DNA from: Candidatus Nanopelagicales bacterium
GTDB taxonomy: Bacteria > Actinomycetota > Actinomycetes > Nanopelagicales > Nanopelagicaceae
Length of the DNA stretch: 11,421 nucleotides
Direction of reading: 5' to 3'
Assembly (NCBI GenBank): GCA_030832365.1
Contig: JAURJF010000029.1
Span: 1-11,421 of the forward strand
The position numbers and the translations under genes are program-made. The notes under the pieces were generated by a model, which was given only the letters and a program-made list of their open reading frames with translations, did no database searches and was not told where the DNA came from. Positions within the stretch are counted from its first letter, which is position 1, and each line of letters opens with the position of its first letter. This document shows, in pieces, positions 1 through 7,049 of the stretch.

Positions 1-585
1 GCTTGGTATTTCAATCTTGGTGGCGGCTTACTTCTTCTTGGCTTTATCGGCGGATTAGTAACTGCGATGATTGGAATTTTTAGTAAGACTATTCGTCCTG
101 GAGTTTATTTAGCTTATGCAGTCTGCCAAGGTTTAGTTTTAGGAATAATTAGTAAGACCTATGAACTCTTCTATCCTGGAATTGTTCAGCAAGCAATTGT
201 TGCAACTGCTGCAGCATTTATAGGAATGCTTACTCTTTATAAGAGTGGACGCCTTCGCGTAACTCCTAAATTCACCAGAATGCTTCTTGGCGCTGCAATT
301 GGTTATTTAGTGCTAGCAGTTGGAAGCTTGATTGGATCATTCTTTGGTCTTGGCGGCGGCGCAGGACTTTACGGCCTTAGCGGCTTTGGACCACTTCTTG
401 CTGTGGCAGGAGTTGCCATTGCATCCTTCTTCTTAATTCTTGACTTTGATCAAATTGAAGAGGGCGTAAGAGCTGGAGTGCCACAAGAGGAATCTTGGCG
501 AGCTGGATTTGGACTGTTAATTACTATGGTTTGGCTATATCTAGAGGTATTGCGCTTGATCTCAATACTTCGCGGAAATGATTAA
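1..585 (+). CDS. Bax inhibitor-1/YccA family membrane protein (5' end outside window)
   Basis: This is the C-terminal part of an integral membrane protein of the bacterial Bax inhibitor-1/YccA family. The frame is open from base 1, so the ATG at 67 is internal and 194 codons are visible. Several hydrophobic segments are separated by short loops. Family hallmarks include YPGIVQQA, the loop LYKSGRLRVTPKF, the segment FLILDFDQIEEGVRAGVP and a C-terminal helix containing VWLYLEVLRL. The DFDxIexG stretch is strongly conserved in the actinobacterial branch. Members of the wider family are proposed to affect membrane ion (calcium or proton) flux, but the role of the actinobacterial branch is not established, so only the family is called. 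The stop codon directly abuts the stop of the convergent MFS gene. Transcription probably ends at the hairpin at 615-652. Family assignment is confident, function is not. Confidence 0.9.
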   Translation, partial: AWYFNLGGGLLLLGFIGGLVTAMIGIFSKTIRPGVYLAYAVCQGLVLGIISKTYELFYPGIVQQAIVATAAAFIGMLTLYKSGRLRVTPKFTRMLLGAAIGYLVLAVGSLIGSFFGLGGGAGLYGLSGFGPLLAVAGVAIASFFLILDFDQIEEGVRAGVPQEESWRAGFGLLITMVWLYLEVLRLISILRGND

Positions 586-1812
586 TTAGATCTCATTTAT
601 AGGAGGTTTCCTAGAATCCCCGAGATGGGCAGAATTTGTCTCGGGGATTTTTAGTGCCACAATGATTGCAAGTGAAAACACTGCAGCGCTTACTCCGATT
701 GCTGTTCTATAAGAGAAGGCATCAGAGATAAAGCCAAGCAAGACTGGACCAACCATCATTCCGGCATCTCCTGCCATCTGCCAGAAGGCATAGACCTTGC
801 CGCTCTTTCCTTTGATTACATCGCCAACGATTGCTCCAGCAGATGCAGCAAAGCCCGCGCCAAGTCCCATAACAATCATCGCGATTAAATAGACAGTGAC
901 ATTATTTGCAAGAAAGAGAATTCCAAGAGAGGCCATGACGATAGAAAATCCCGTAAGGATGACTGGTTTTCGTCCATTTTTATCTGAGTGTTTTCCAGCT
1001 CTTACCATCACTGAACCCTGAGCAATTAGCGCTACGGTAAAACTCAAGCCCACCAGCGAAGGACTTGCTTTTAAATCCTCCACAACAAAGAGCGGAAGGA
1101 TAGATGAGCGCATACCAAAGAGAATCCAGCTTCCAAGAAATGCTAAGAATAGTGAGTAAAGATAAGGTTTAATAGCTAGCGCTTCTTTAATTGTTAGTGC
1201 GCGCTCTTCTTTAGCTTGCTCAACTTTTGCGCCCAATCTACTTTCATGAAGAAAAATTAGAGAGACAATTCCTGCCACAATTAAAAGTCCTGAGTAGATA
1301 AAAAATGGCGCTCTGGGAGAGATCGCAATTAGCGCCCCACCAAATGCTGGACCTGCAACTCCGCCGGCAATAAAACCGCCGTTATACAGCGATTGCGCCT
1401 GCCCCCTCTGATTATCTGAAACGACTCGAAGAATTAGCGCGCCAGCAGAGACAGAGAACATAGATGAGCCAAGGCCTCCAGCAGTTCTAAATATCAAGAG
1501 CTGTTCATAACTTTGGGCAAGGCCTGAAATCAAAGTAAATATCGAAACCATAAATAGGCCCACACCTAGTACTAGCCGTTCCCCAAATCGGTCTACTAAT
1601 TTTCCGGCAAATAACCCAGATATAAATCGCATAATGGCAAAGGAGGAGATAATTAATCCAATTAAAGTATTGGAAACGCCAAAAGATTTAGCAAAGAGCG
1701 GAATAGCAGGAATTATTAGCCCGAAACCAACGGCGACGAGGAACGATATTGAGGTTAATACCGCTACTTCCTTGGGAAGTCCCTTAAATGGGGAATTAAT
1801 TTTAATATTCAC
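586..1812 (-). CDS. MFS transporter, 12-TM drug-efflux type
   Basis: This 408-aa major facilitator superfamily protein has about 12 hydrophobic segments in two halves. The loop 2-3 motif A is clear (GKLVDRFGERL, residues 70-80) and its second-half counterpart is present (GKHSDKNGRKP, 273-283). A motif C-like segment in TM5 (GGVAGPAFGG, about 150-159) is typical of proton-coupled drug antiporters. The long charged central loop lies around residues 190-215. The substrate cannot be deduced. The start is GTG at 1812, because an in-frame TGA sits immediately upstream. It begins 7 bases after the stop of the upstream DHA2 gene, so the two are probably co-transcribed and translationally coupled, as no strong Shine-Dalgarno sequence is visible. 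The last 20 or so residues are hydrophilic and are encoded by DNA that also forms the opposite-strand terminator. Efflux of small hydrophobic compounds is an inference from the motifs. Confidence 0.88.
   Translation of the reverse strand: MNIKINSPFKGLPKEVAVLTSISFLVAVGFGLIIPAIPLFAKSFGVSNTLIGLIISSFAIMRFISGLFAGKLVDRFGERLVLGVGLFMVSIFTLISGLAQSYEQLLIFRTAGGLGSSMFSVSAGALILRVVSDNQRGQAQSLYNGGFIAGGVAGPAFGGALIAISPRAPFFIYSGLLIVAGIVSLIFLHESRLGAKVEQAKEERALTIKEALAIKPYLYSLFLAFLGSWILFGMRSSILPLFVVEDLKASPSLVGLSFTVALIAQGSVMVRAGKHSDKNGRKPVILTGFSIVMASLGILFLANNVTVYLIAMIVMGLGAGFAASAGAIVGDVIKGKSGKVYAFWQMAGDAGMMVGPVLLGFISDAFSYRTAIGVSAAVFSLAIIVALKIPETNSAHLGDSRKPPINEI
615..652 (+). terminator. Rho-independent terminator of the YccA gene, embedded in the 3' end of the convergent MFS gene
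   Basis: A perfect 11-bp inverted repeat (615-625 AATCCCCGAGA, 639-649 TCTCGGGGATT) encloses a 13-base loop. On the + strand it runs into five T residues at 648-652. It lies about 30 bases past the YccA stop and is the classic intrinsic terminator layout for rightward transcription. The same DNA encodes part of the C-terminal tail of the leftward MFS protein. On the - strand the hairpin is followed by CTAGGAAAC rather than a T tract, so it should act mainly in the + direction. Confidence 0.85.
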
Positions 1813-1819
1813 TCACCAC

Positions 1820-3430
1820 TTAATTAAGGGATTCGCCGGCTGCATCCTGGCGGGCCGAGGCATGGCTGGCACTATCCTGCAGAGGTTTCTCTTCCAAAGC
1901 TAATGCAAAGAAGAATGCGATAGCGACAACGGGAAAAGCAAATAGGAAGACGGTATGGAACGAGGATGAGAATGCCTCCAAAATTATTAATTGTATGTTC
2001 TCTGGAAGAGTTGCAATTGACTCAGTATTGGTTCGAAGTGATTCGATTAGCCCGGTATCGATAGTGGCAAGCTCTCCAGGGTTTACTTCAGCAAAAGTAG
2101 TGAAATTCTCTTTCAGATTTTTCGATACTTGATTGCTAAATACAGTGCCAAATACTGCAGTTCCAAAAGCACCACCTAGGGTACGAAAGAATGTATTTGA
2201 TGATGTCGCGATTCCTAGATCTTTGAAATCTACTGCATTTTGAAGCGCAATAACGATGGTCTGCATACAAAGCCCTAACCCACCGCCAATAATCACAGCA
2301 AAAATTGCAATCTGTAGGTATCGAGTATCAACCTTGGCAGTGCTCATTAAGAAAATACCAAGACTCATAATGACAGTTCCCACAACTGGATAGATCTTAT
2401 ATTTACCCGTCTTTGTAATCATTCGCCCACTTGTTACTGTAAAGGTTAAAATTCCAAGCATAAGGGGAATAAGTTTCAAACCTGAAGAAGTTGCCGAATT
2501 TCCTTGAATTATCTGTAAGTAAAGTGGCAGCATGATTATTGCCCCAAACATTCCAGCGCCAACAATAAATCCAATAATTGAAGTTAATGTAAATGTACGA
2601 TTCTTAAAAAGCTCCATAGGAATAATGGGCTCTACCGCTTTTTTCTCCCAAGCGACAAAGAAAAAGGTGACTATTAGCCCAGTGATGATTACAGCCAAAG
2701 TTCGAGGTTCAGTCCAACCATCTTCAGGGCCAAGAACAGATAATCCAATTAAGACCATAGTTACTGCGACAACTAGAAGCAGGGCTCCAAAGTAGTCAAT
2801 TTTGTGTTCGCGTTTTACTTTAGGAATATGTAAAACCATTGCCGTTACCACCATCGCAATTAAACCAAATGGAAGATTAATATAAAAAATCCAACGCCAT
2901 CCTGTAATTCCAAAAATTGTCTCGTTATCAGAAAAGAATCCTCCAAGAAGTGGGCCAGCAACTGATGAAATTCCCCAAACAGCGCCAAAGAGACCTTGAT
3001 ACTTTCCACGATCTCGAGGTGAAACTATGTCGCCCACAATGACGAATGTAAGTCCCATTAATCCACCTGCACCTAAACCCTGGAGTGCACGGGTTGCTAT
3101 TAGTTGTTCCATAGATGTTGAAGCGCCAGCCAAAAAAGATCCAATCAAGAAGATGACAATTGCAAATTGATAGACTGGACGTCGCCCATACAAATCAGAG
3201 ATTTTGCCGTAAAGCGGTGTTGATGCTGTCGAAGTCAAAAGATATGCCGTCACCACCCAGGAGTAATGATTTAGTCCATTAAAGTCTTCAACAATGCCTT
3301 TCAATGCGGTGGAGACAATCGTCTGGTCTAGCGCAGCCAGAAGCATTCCTGTCATAAGGCTACTCATTATGATTAGGATCTCTCGGTGTGTAAGCGGTCT
3401 GGAATGATCAGCTTTTTGACGTCCGAACAT
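1820..3430 (-). CDS. DHA2-family (EmrB/QacA type) 14-TM MFS drug transporter
   Basis: This is a 536-residue proton-driven multidrug exporter of the 14-TM DHA2 class. Visible marks are LDQTIVSTAL in TM1 (34-43, the LDxTxVNVAL motif), motif A GKISDLYGRRP (75-85), the TM4 segment with RALQGLGAGG (114-123), motif C around SVAGPLLGG (156-164) and WRWIFYINLPFG (178-189). A final helix and a polar tail end the protein. I chose the ATG at 3430 because AAGGA lies 4 bases upstream (3435-3439). The longest open frame instead begins at TTG 3499 and adds 23 residues. That start has no recognisable ribosome site and would directly abut the start of the divergent ABC gene. The next MFS gene follows after 7 bases, suggesting an efflux operon. 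Family call is firm; substrate is unknown. Confidence 0.92.
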   Translation of the reverse strand: MFGRQKADHSRPLTHREILIIMSSLMTGMLLAALDQTIVSTALKGIVEDFNGLNHYSWVVTAYLLTSTASTPLYGKISDLYGRRPVYQFAIVIFLIGSFLAGASTSMEQLIATRALQGLGAGGLMGLTFVIVGDIVSPRDRGKYQGLFGAVWGISSVAGPLLGGFFSDNETIFGITGWRWIFYINLPFGLIAMVVTAMVLHIPKVKREHKIDYFGALLLVVAVTMVLIGLSVLGPEDGWTEPRTLAVIITGLIVTFFFVAWEKKAVEPIIPMELFKNRTFTLTSIIGFIVGAGMFGAIIMLPLYLQIIQGNSATSSGLKLIPLMLGILTFTVTSGRMITKTGKYKIYPVVGTVIMSLGIFLMSTAKVDTRYLQIAIFAVIIGGGLGLCMQTIVIALQNAVDFKDLGIATSSNTFFRTLGGAFGTAVFGTVFSNQVSKNLKENFTTFAEVNPGELATIDTGLIESLRTNTESIATLPENIQLIILEAFSSSFHTVFLFAFPVVAIAFFFALALEEKPLQDSASHASARQDAAGESLN

Positions 3431-3434
3431 GTCA

Positions 3435-3439
3435 TCCTT
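3435..3439 (-). promoter_or_regulatory. Shine-Dalgarno site deciding the DHA2 MFS start
   Basis: AAGGA on the - strand lies 4 bases before the ATG at 3430-3428. This is the main reason to prefer that start over the upstream TTG at 3499, which lacks any purine-rich site. Confidence 0.6.
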
Positions 3440-3463
3440 ACTAATAATTGATTCGATGGAAAT

Positions 3464-3492
3464 TTGGCTTGAAGGCGCAAGGTTACTACCAT
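3464..3492 (+). promoter_or_regulatory. Candidate promoter giving a leaderless drrA-like mRNA
   Basis: A -35-like TTGGCT (3464-3469), a 17-base spacer and a -10-like TACCAT (3487-3492, matching TAnnnT) end 7 bases before the GTG at 3500. That spacing would place the transcription start on or next to the GTG. It fits the absence of any Shine-Dalgarno sequence before this gene and the frequent use of leaderless mRNAs in actinobacteria. This is pattern matching only. Confidence 0.45.
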
Positions 3493-3499
3493 AACTCAA

Positions 3500-4492
3500 G
3501 TGAAAAGTGTCATTGCCGAGAACCTGGTCAAAACATACGATAAGGGAAAAGTCAGAGCCCTTGACGGTTTGAGCCTAGATGTTGAAGAGGGAACAGTTCT
3601 TGGCGTTCTTGGTCCAAATGGAGCTGGTAAAACCACTACAGTTAGAATTCTAGCTACATTATTAAATCCTGATTCAGGCCATGCAACTGTTGCTGGAATT
3701 GATGTAATTAAAAATCCAAGCAAAGTCCGCGAGGTAATTGGATTATCGGGTCAGTATGCAGCAGTTGATGAGACTCTCACTGGCTGGGATAACTTAACAA
3801 TGTTTAGTCGTCTCTATCACCTCTCACCTACAGCAGCAAAGAAGCGTGCAAGTGAATTACTTGAGCAATTCTCACTAACTGACGCAGCTAAACGTTCAAT
3901 AAAAACTTATTCTGGTGGTATGCGACGCCGTCTTGATCTAGCAGCATCTCTAATCGTTAAACCAAAAATTTTATTTCTTGATGAACCAACTACTGGCCTT
4001 GACCCCAGGGGACGAATTGAAATGTGGGAAGTTATTCAAGGCCTTGTTAAAGATGGCACCACCTTGCTTCTTACCACCCAATACTTGGAAGAGGCTGATC
4101 AGCTAGCAAATGAGATTGCCGTTATCGATCATGGCAAAGTCATAGCCAGGGGCACTTCAGATCAATTGAAGAAAGAAGTTGGCGGAGAACGCCTAGAGAT
4201 TGTGGCAGAGGCAAAAGATTTAAACCAGGTTGCAGAGATTGTTGGCAAAGTTAGCGGTGGGAAAGTATTAGTCGAAGAAGGCTCTCGCCAAGTCTCAGCA
4301 CCCGTTACCACTGGCTCGAGGGCATTAATTGAGGCAGTTCGCTCACTTGATGATTTAGGAATTCACCCTTTGGATATTGCGCTTAAGCGACCATCACTGG
4401 ACGATGTTTTTATCGCGCTAACTGGACATGTTGCAGAAGAAAAAAAGTCTGAAGAGTTAGATGCGAAAGAAAAGAGAGGTAGGAGAAAGTGA
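3500..4492 (+). CDS. DrrA-like ABC transporter ATP-binding protein
   Basis: This 330-aa nucleotide-binding subunit belongs to the daunorubicin-resistance (DrrA) class of ABC exporters. Walker A is GPNGAGKTT (38-46), the Q-loop glutamine is at about 85, the signature is SGGMRRRLD (138-146) and Walker B is ILFLDEP (157-163). The switch position reads TTQYLEEAD (192-200), with Gln in place of the usual His; as I recall this is normal for DrrA proteins. After about residue 225 comes the DrrA-type C-terminal extension, with RPSLDDVFIALTG near the end, then a charged tail. The start is GTG at 3500 without a Shine-Dalgarno sequence. The TGA overlaps the GTG of the permease gene by 4 bases, so the two are translationally coupled. 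It would energise export of a lipophilic compound. No regulator gene is adjacent, and the substrate is unknown. Confidence 0.93.
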   Translation: MKSVIAENLVKTYDKGKVRALDGLSLDVEEGTVLGVLGPNGAGKTTTVRILATLLNPDSGHATVAGIDVIKNPSKVREVIGLSGQYAAVDETLTGWDNLTMFSRLYHLSPTAAKKRASELLEQFSLTDAAKRSIKTYSGGMRRRLDLAASLIVKPKILFLDEPTTGLDPRGRIEMWEVIQGLVKDGTTLLLTTQYLEEADQLANEIAVIDHGKVIARGTSDQLKKEVGGERLEIVAEAKDLNQVAEIVGKVSGGKVLVEEGSRQVSAPVTTGSRALIEAVRSLDDLGIHPLDIALKRPSLDDVFIALTGHVAEEKKSEELDAKEKRGRRK

Positions 4493-5292
4493 TTAAGTAC
4501 GCTATCTCAGATTCATTAATTATCACCAAGCGCCAACTCCTTCAATTAATTCGAGTTCCTGAAGTCTTGATTTTCTCAACCATCCAGCCAGTGATGTTTG
4601 TCTTGTTATTTAGATATGTATTTGGTGGCTCTATCTCCACTGGAATTCCTGGGGTGGATTATGTGCAACTTCTTATGCCTGGAATCTTCGTTCAGACAGT
4701 TGCCTTTACCCTGGCAGGAACTGCAGTTGGACTTGCTGAAGATATGCAGAAGGGTTTGATTGATCGCTTTAGATCACTTCCTATCTCAAGATCAGCTGTT
4801 GTTTTCGGCAGAACACTTGGCGATGGCGCGCTCAATATCGTGGTCTTAGCAGTTATGGGACTTGCTGGGTATGCCGTGGGATGGCGACCATCTTCTGGAT
4901 TCTTTAACGTTTTACTTGGCTTTGCTTTCTTGCTTCTCTTTGGTTTTGCAATGGCTTGGGTTGGTGTCTTAATTGGCCTCTCAGTTCGCTCAGCTCGAGT
5001 TGCTAATGCTGCGGTATTTATCGCTGTATTTCCCTTAACTTTCCTTTCCAATGCCTTTGCTCCAACCACAGGAATGCCAAAGGCGCTGCAGTACTTTGCT
5101 GAATGGAACCCGGTTTCAACAATGGTGGCAGGGTGTAGAGAGTTATTTGGACTACAGAATATCTTTGGCGTCACTGCTAATTCTTGGCCTAGCCAGAATC
5201 CCCTTGAAATGTCCTTGATTTATATGGTGATTATTATGGCTATTTTCATTCCTTTGAGTGTTCGTAAATACATTAACACTGCTTCTAAGTAA
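4489..5292 (+). CDS. DrrB-like ABC-2 family permease
   Basis: This 267-aa ABC-2 type membrane subunit pairs with the DrrA-like ATPase. About six hydrophobic segments are visible. The cytoplasmic coupling segment reads GLIDRFRSLPISRSAVVFGR (about residues 88-107), a DrrB/NodJ hallmark. The late segment has FPLTFLSNAFAPTTGMP followed by FAEWNPVS, also characteristic of the family. The GTG start at 4489 overlaps the upstream TGA. AGGAG at 4481-4485 and GAGAGG at 4474-4479 offer ribosome sites, one close and one at normal spacing. The stop directly abuts the stop of the convergent greA. No clear terminator hairpin is seen at that junction. Role in a two-gene exporter is well supported; the exported molecule is not known. 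Confidence 0.92.
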   Translation: MIKYAISDSLIITKRQLLQLIRVPEVLIFSTIQPVMFVLLFRYVFGGSISTGIPGVDYVQLLMPGIFVQTVAFTLAGTAVGLAEDMQKGLIDRFRSLPISRSAVVFGRTLGDGALNIVVLAVMGLAGYAVGWRPSSGFFNVLLGFAFLLLFGFAMAWVGVLIGLSVRSARVANAAVFIAVFPLTFLSNAFAPTTGMPKALQYFAEWNPVSTMVAGCRELFGLQNIFGVTANSWPSQNPLEMSLIYMVIIMAIFIPLSVRKYINTASK

Positions 5293-5766
5293 TTAGCTAT
5301 AAACCTCTGCTTTTAAGATTTTCACGGTAATCGTCTTACCATTTGGCGCGTTATAAGATTTTGTATCTCCAATCTTTGCACCCATCACTGCAGCTCCCAG
5401 CGGAGACTTTTCGCTATAGACATCTAAATCTCCGGAAGAAATCTCTCTTGAGCCAAGTAGAAATTCCATCTCATCGCCCATAATCTCAACAGTTACTCTC
5501 ATGCCAGGTGAGATCAATCCATCTGCATTATTTGGAGCAGTTCCAATTTCAGCATTTTCCAACATATGCTTTAGTTGACGGATGCGAGCTTCGATCTTTC
5601 CCTGCTCCTCACGCGCAGCGTGATATCCACCATTTTCTTTTAAATCACCTTCAGATCTTGCTGATTCAATCTTTTTAATAATCTCAGAGCGTCCAGTTGT
5701 TTCAAGGCTGGCAAGCTCTGCAGAGAGACGATCTGCAGCTTCTTGGGTCAACCAACTCTTACTCAT
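5293..5766 (-). CDS. greA: Transcription elongation factor GreA
   Basis: GreA reaches through the RNA polymerase secondary channel and stimulates cleavage of backtracked RNA, rescuing arrested complexes. The protein is 157 aa, the normal family length. The N-terminal coiled coil (about 1-75) carries the tip motif GDLKENGGYHAAREEQ, with the acidic residues D41 and E44 at the positions used to hold the catalytic magnesium in E. coli GreA. The C-terminal FKBP-like domain includes LGSREISSGD and SPLGAAVMGAKIGD. NGGYHAA in place of NAEYHAA is common in actinobacteria. The gene lies 11 bases after the DUF4307 gene on the same strand and is probably co-transcribed with it. No Shine-Dalgarno sequence is evident at the ATG (5766). 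Confidence 0.97.
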   Translation of the reverse strand: MSKSWLTQEAADRLSAELASLETTGRSEIIKKIESARSEGDLKENGGYHAAREEQGKIEARIRQLKHMLENAEIGTAPNNADGLISPGMRVTVEIMGDEMEFLLGSREISSGDLDVYSEKSPLGAAVMGAKIGDTKSYNAPNGKTITVKILKAEVYS

Positions 5767-5777
5767 AGGCGTAGAGG

Positions 5778-6194
5778 TTACTTACCTTTTAGATCTATTG
5801 CATCACATTTAAGAACTGAGGCATTAACCGCCCTTAGCCGGGTTGGAATGGAGTCACTTCGCTTTAGGGAGCCTTGGCTCAAACTTGGGATAGCTACCTC
5901 AACTTCTCCCACCACATTCTTATCAAAATCCCTGGCAATCAAAGTGCAATTTAAGGCAAGGGATGGATCTCGCCTTTGAATCAGGTAGGTGATATCAATT
6001 GAAGTATCTTGCTCATTTTGAAAACTTATTAGAGTAACTCGAATCTGCGGATTTGAATGATGCCATGCGCTCCAAACCAACCAAGGAAGAGCTGTCAGTA
6101 GAAGTAGCGCTGCGATATAGCGCCAGGCATTTGAGCTCTTTCTCCCATAGCGCTGGGCAAGAAACTCTTCGTTGCTGCCTATCTCCTGAGTCAT
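5778..6194 (-). CDS. DUF4307 family membrane-anchored protein
   Basis: This 138-aa protein has an N-terminal cytoplasmic segment with the motif FLAQRYGRK. One transmembrane helix follows at about residues 26-46 (rich in Leu, Ala and Trp), then an extracytoplasmic beta-rich domain. Two cysteines (in LNCTLIA and VLKCDAI) could form a disulfide, and RLRAVNA is near the end. This matches the actinobacterial DUF4307 pattern; no biochemical function is known. I chose ATG 6194 because the protein then starts just before the conserved region. The frame can be extended to 6248 (+18 residues), but that would overlap the divergent gene. No Shine-Dalgarno sequence precedes 6194; TGTAAT on the - strand (6204-6209) could be a -10 element for a near-leaderless mRNA. 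The link to greA downstream is a conserved actinobacterial arrangement. Confidence 0.85.
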   Translation of the reverse strand: MTQEIGSNEEFLAQRYGRKSSNAWRYIAALLLLTALPWLVWSAWHHSNPQIRVTLISFQNEQDTSIDITYLIQRRDPSLALNCTLIARDFDKNVVGEVEVAIPSLSQGSLKRSDSIPTRLRAVNASVLKCDAIDLKGK

Positions 6195-6208
6195 GGGAGA
6201 ATGATTAC

Positions 6209-6352
6209 ATGGAAGCAACAGTTTATGACGCCGGTATTGCAGGCTCAATGACGATGATATTTCTAACTCTTGCCACAGTTTTCTTGCTTAGAAGTTTCTA
6301 TAAACGCTGGAAGAGGATGGATCAGCGTCGCCTAAATGATGAAAATAAGTAA
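6209..6352 (+). CDS. Small single-pass membrane protein (47 aa), hypothetical
   Basis: This short ORF is supported by GGGAGA (6195-6200) 8 bases before the ATG and by its position at the head of a tight operon. It has a short N-terminus, one transmembrane helix (about residues 9-29, with MTMIFLTLATVFLL), then a strongly basic juxtamembrane stretch (YKRWKRMDQRR) and a polar end. The expected topology is N-out, C-in by the positive-inside rule. The open frame runs further upstream to 6053, but that extension overlaps DUF4307 coding DNA on the other strand and has no hydrophobic sense. In other actinobacteria a small membrane protein of unknown function follows mca at this locus, and this may be its counterpart. 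Its last 17 bases overlap the SURF1 gene. Function is unknown. Confidence 0.7.
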   Translation: MEATVYDAGIAGSMTMIFLTLATVFLLRSFYKRWKRMDQRRLNDENK

Positions 6353-7049
6353 GAAGGAGTTGCCGAGCAAAATAGGCGCAGCTTTCATAGTTCTGATCCT
6401 TTGTGCAACTTTTATAAGACTAGGGTTTTGGCAATTAGATCGGGCAGGGGAGTTTCAAGAGCTACAAAAACCTTATATCGAAAGACCAGTAATTAACTTA
6501 TCTCAAGTAGCAATACCTGGTGAGAATTTAAGTGATGACTCAGTTAATCAAATTGTTCGCTTTAGTGGGAAATACCTTGATCAATATATTGCCCCTAACC
6601 AAGAAGATAAATATGGAGTTAAATCAGATTGGGTTGTTGGTCTATTAGAGGTGGATTCAGGTGGAGCGATATTGGTAGTTCGAAGTACCTCTAATACAGA
6701 AGTTCTTCCTGGCAAAGTTGATATCACAGGGCGACTCTTCAATAGACAGTTTGATGATCGCGCCAAGAAGAGCTCATCGCAGTTAAGTAGAATCGATCCA
6801 GCGCTATTGGTTACAAGTTATGATCAGAAACTCTTTGATGGATTTGTCTTAGCTCAAAGTGAGAGTATTAATGGGATAGAACTTGATATAAAGCGCCCAG
6901 AGTTAGATCCAGCAAAGCCAAGTGTGCCTGGCTATTACTGGCAACATATCTCTTATGTCGTTATTTGGTGGCTCATGGCATTGGTAGTACTTTTTCTACC
7001 CTTCTATCAAGTATCACGAAAGAGGCAGGGCTATGAACGGGGTAATTAA
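6336..7049 (+). CDS. SURF1 family protein (cytochrome c oxidase assembly)
   Basis: SURF1/Shy1 proteins assist insertion of haem into subunit I of aa3-type cytochrome oxidase. This 237-aa protein has the standard layout. There is an N-terminal TM helix (about 12-30) followed directly by the hallmark LGFWQLDRA. A soluble periplasmic-side domain follows, and the second TM helix (about 206-224) comes after YYWQHISYVVIWW, matching the family's PxxHxxYxxxWF motif. Two ATGs lie in tandem at 6336 and 6339; I used the first. No good Shine-Dalgarno site precedes them, and the gene overlaps the small membrane gene by 17 bases, so coupled translation is likely. AAGGAG at 6354-6359 lies inside the gene, with no suitable in-frame start beyond it. 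The 3' end overlaps DUF3817 by 17 bases. It implies aerobic respiration with a haem-copper oxidase. Confidence 0.9.
   Translation: MMKISKKELPSKIGAAFIVLILCATFIRLGFWQLDRAGEFQELQKPYIERPVINLSQVAIPGENLSDDSVNQIVRFSGKYLDQYIAPNQEDKYGVKSDWVVGLLEVDSGGAILVVRSTSNTEVLPGKVDITGRLFNRQFDDRAKKSSSQLSRIDPALLVTSYDQKLFDGFVLAQSESINGIELDIKRPELDPAKPSVPGYYWQHISYVVIWWLMALVVLFLPFYQVSRKRQGYERGN

Noticed and set aside
1634..1903. 89-aa + strand frame over the junction of the two MFS genes
   Set aside because: It is a shadow of two conserved MFS genes on the other strand, with no family resemblance.
2532..2795. 87-aa + strand frame inside the DHA2 MFS gene
   Set aside because: It is antisense to membrane-segment codons of the transporter, which routinely yield long open frames.
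4692..5174. 160-aa open frame on the - strand within the DrrB-like permease gene
   Set aside because: It lies entirely antisense to a well-supported permease gene, is rich in Lys, Pro, Thr and Ala without any domain pattern, and has no ribosome site of note.
6053..6208. 52-residue N-terminal extension of the small membrane protein
   Set aside because: It is antisense to DUF4307 coding sequence and has no membrane or family character. GGGAGA before ATG 6209 supports the short form.
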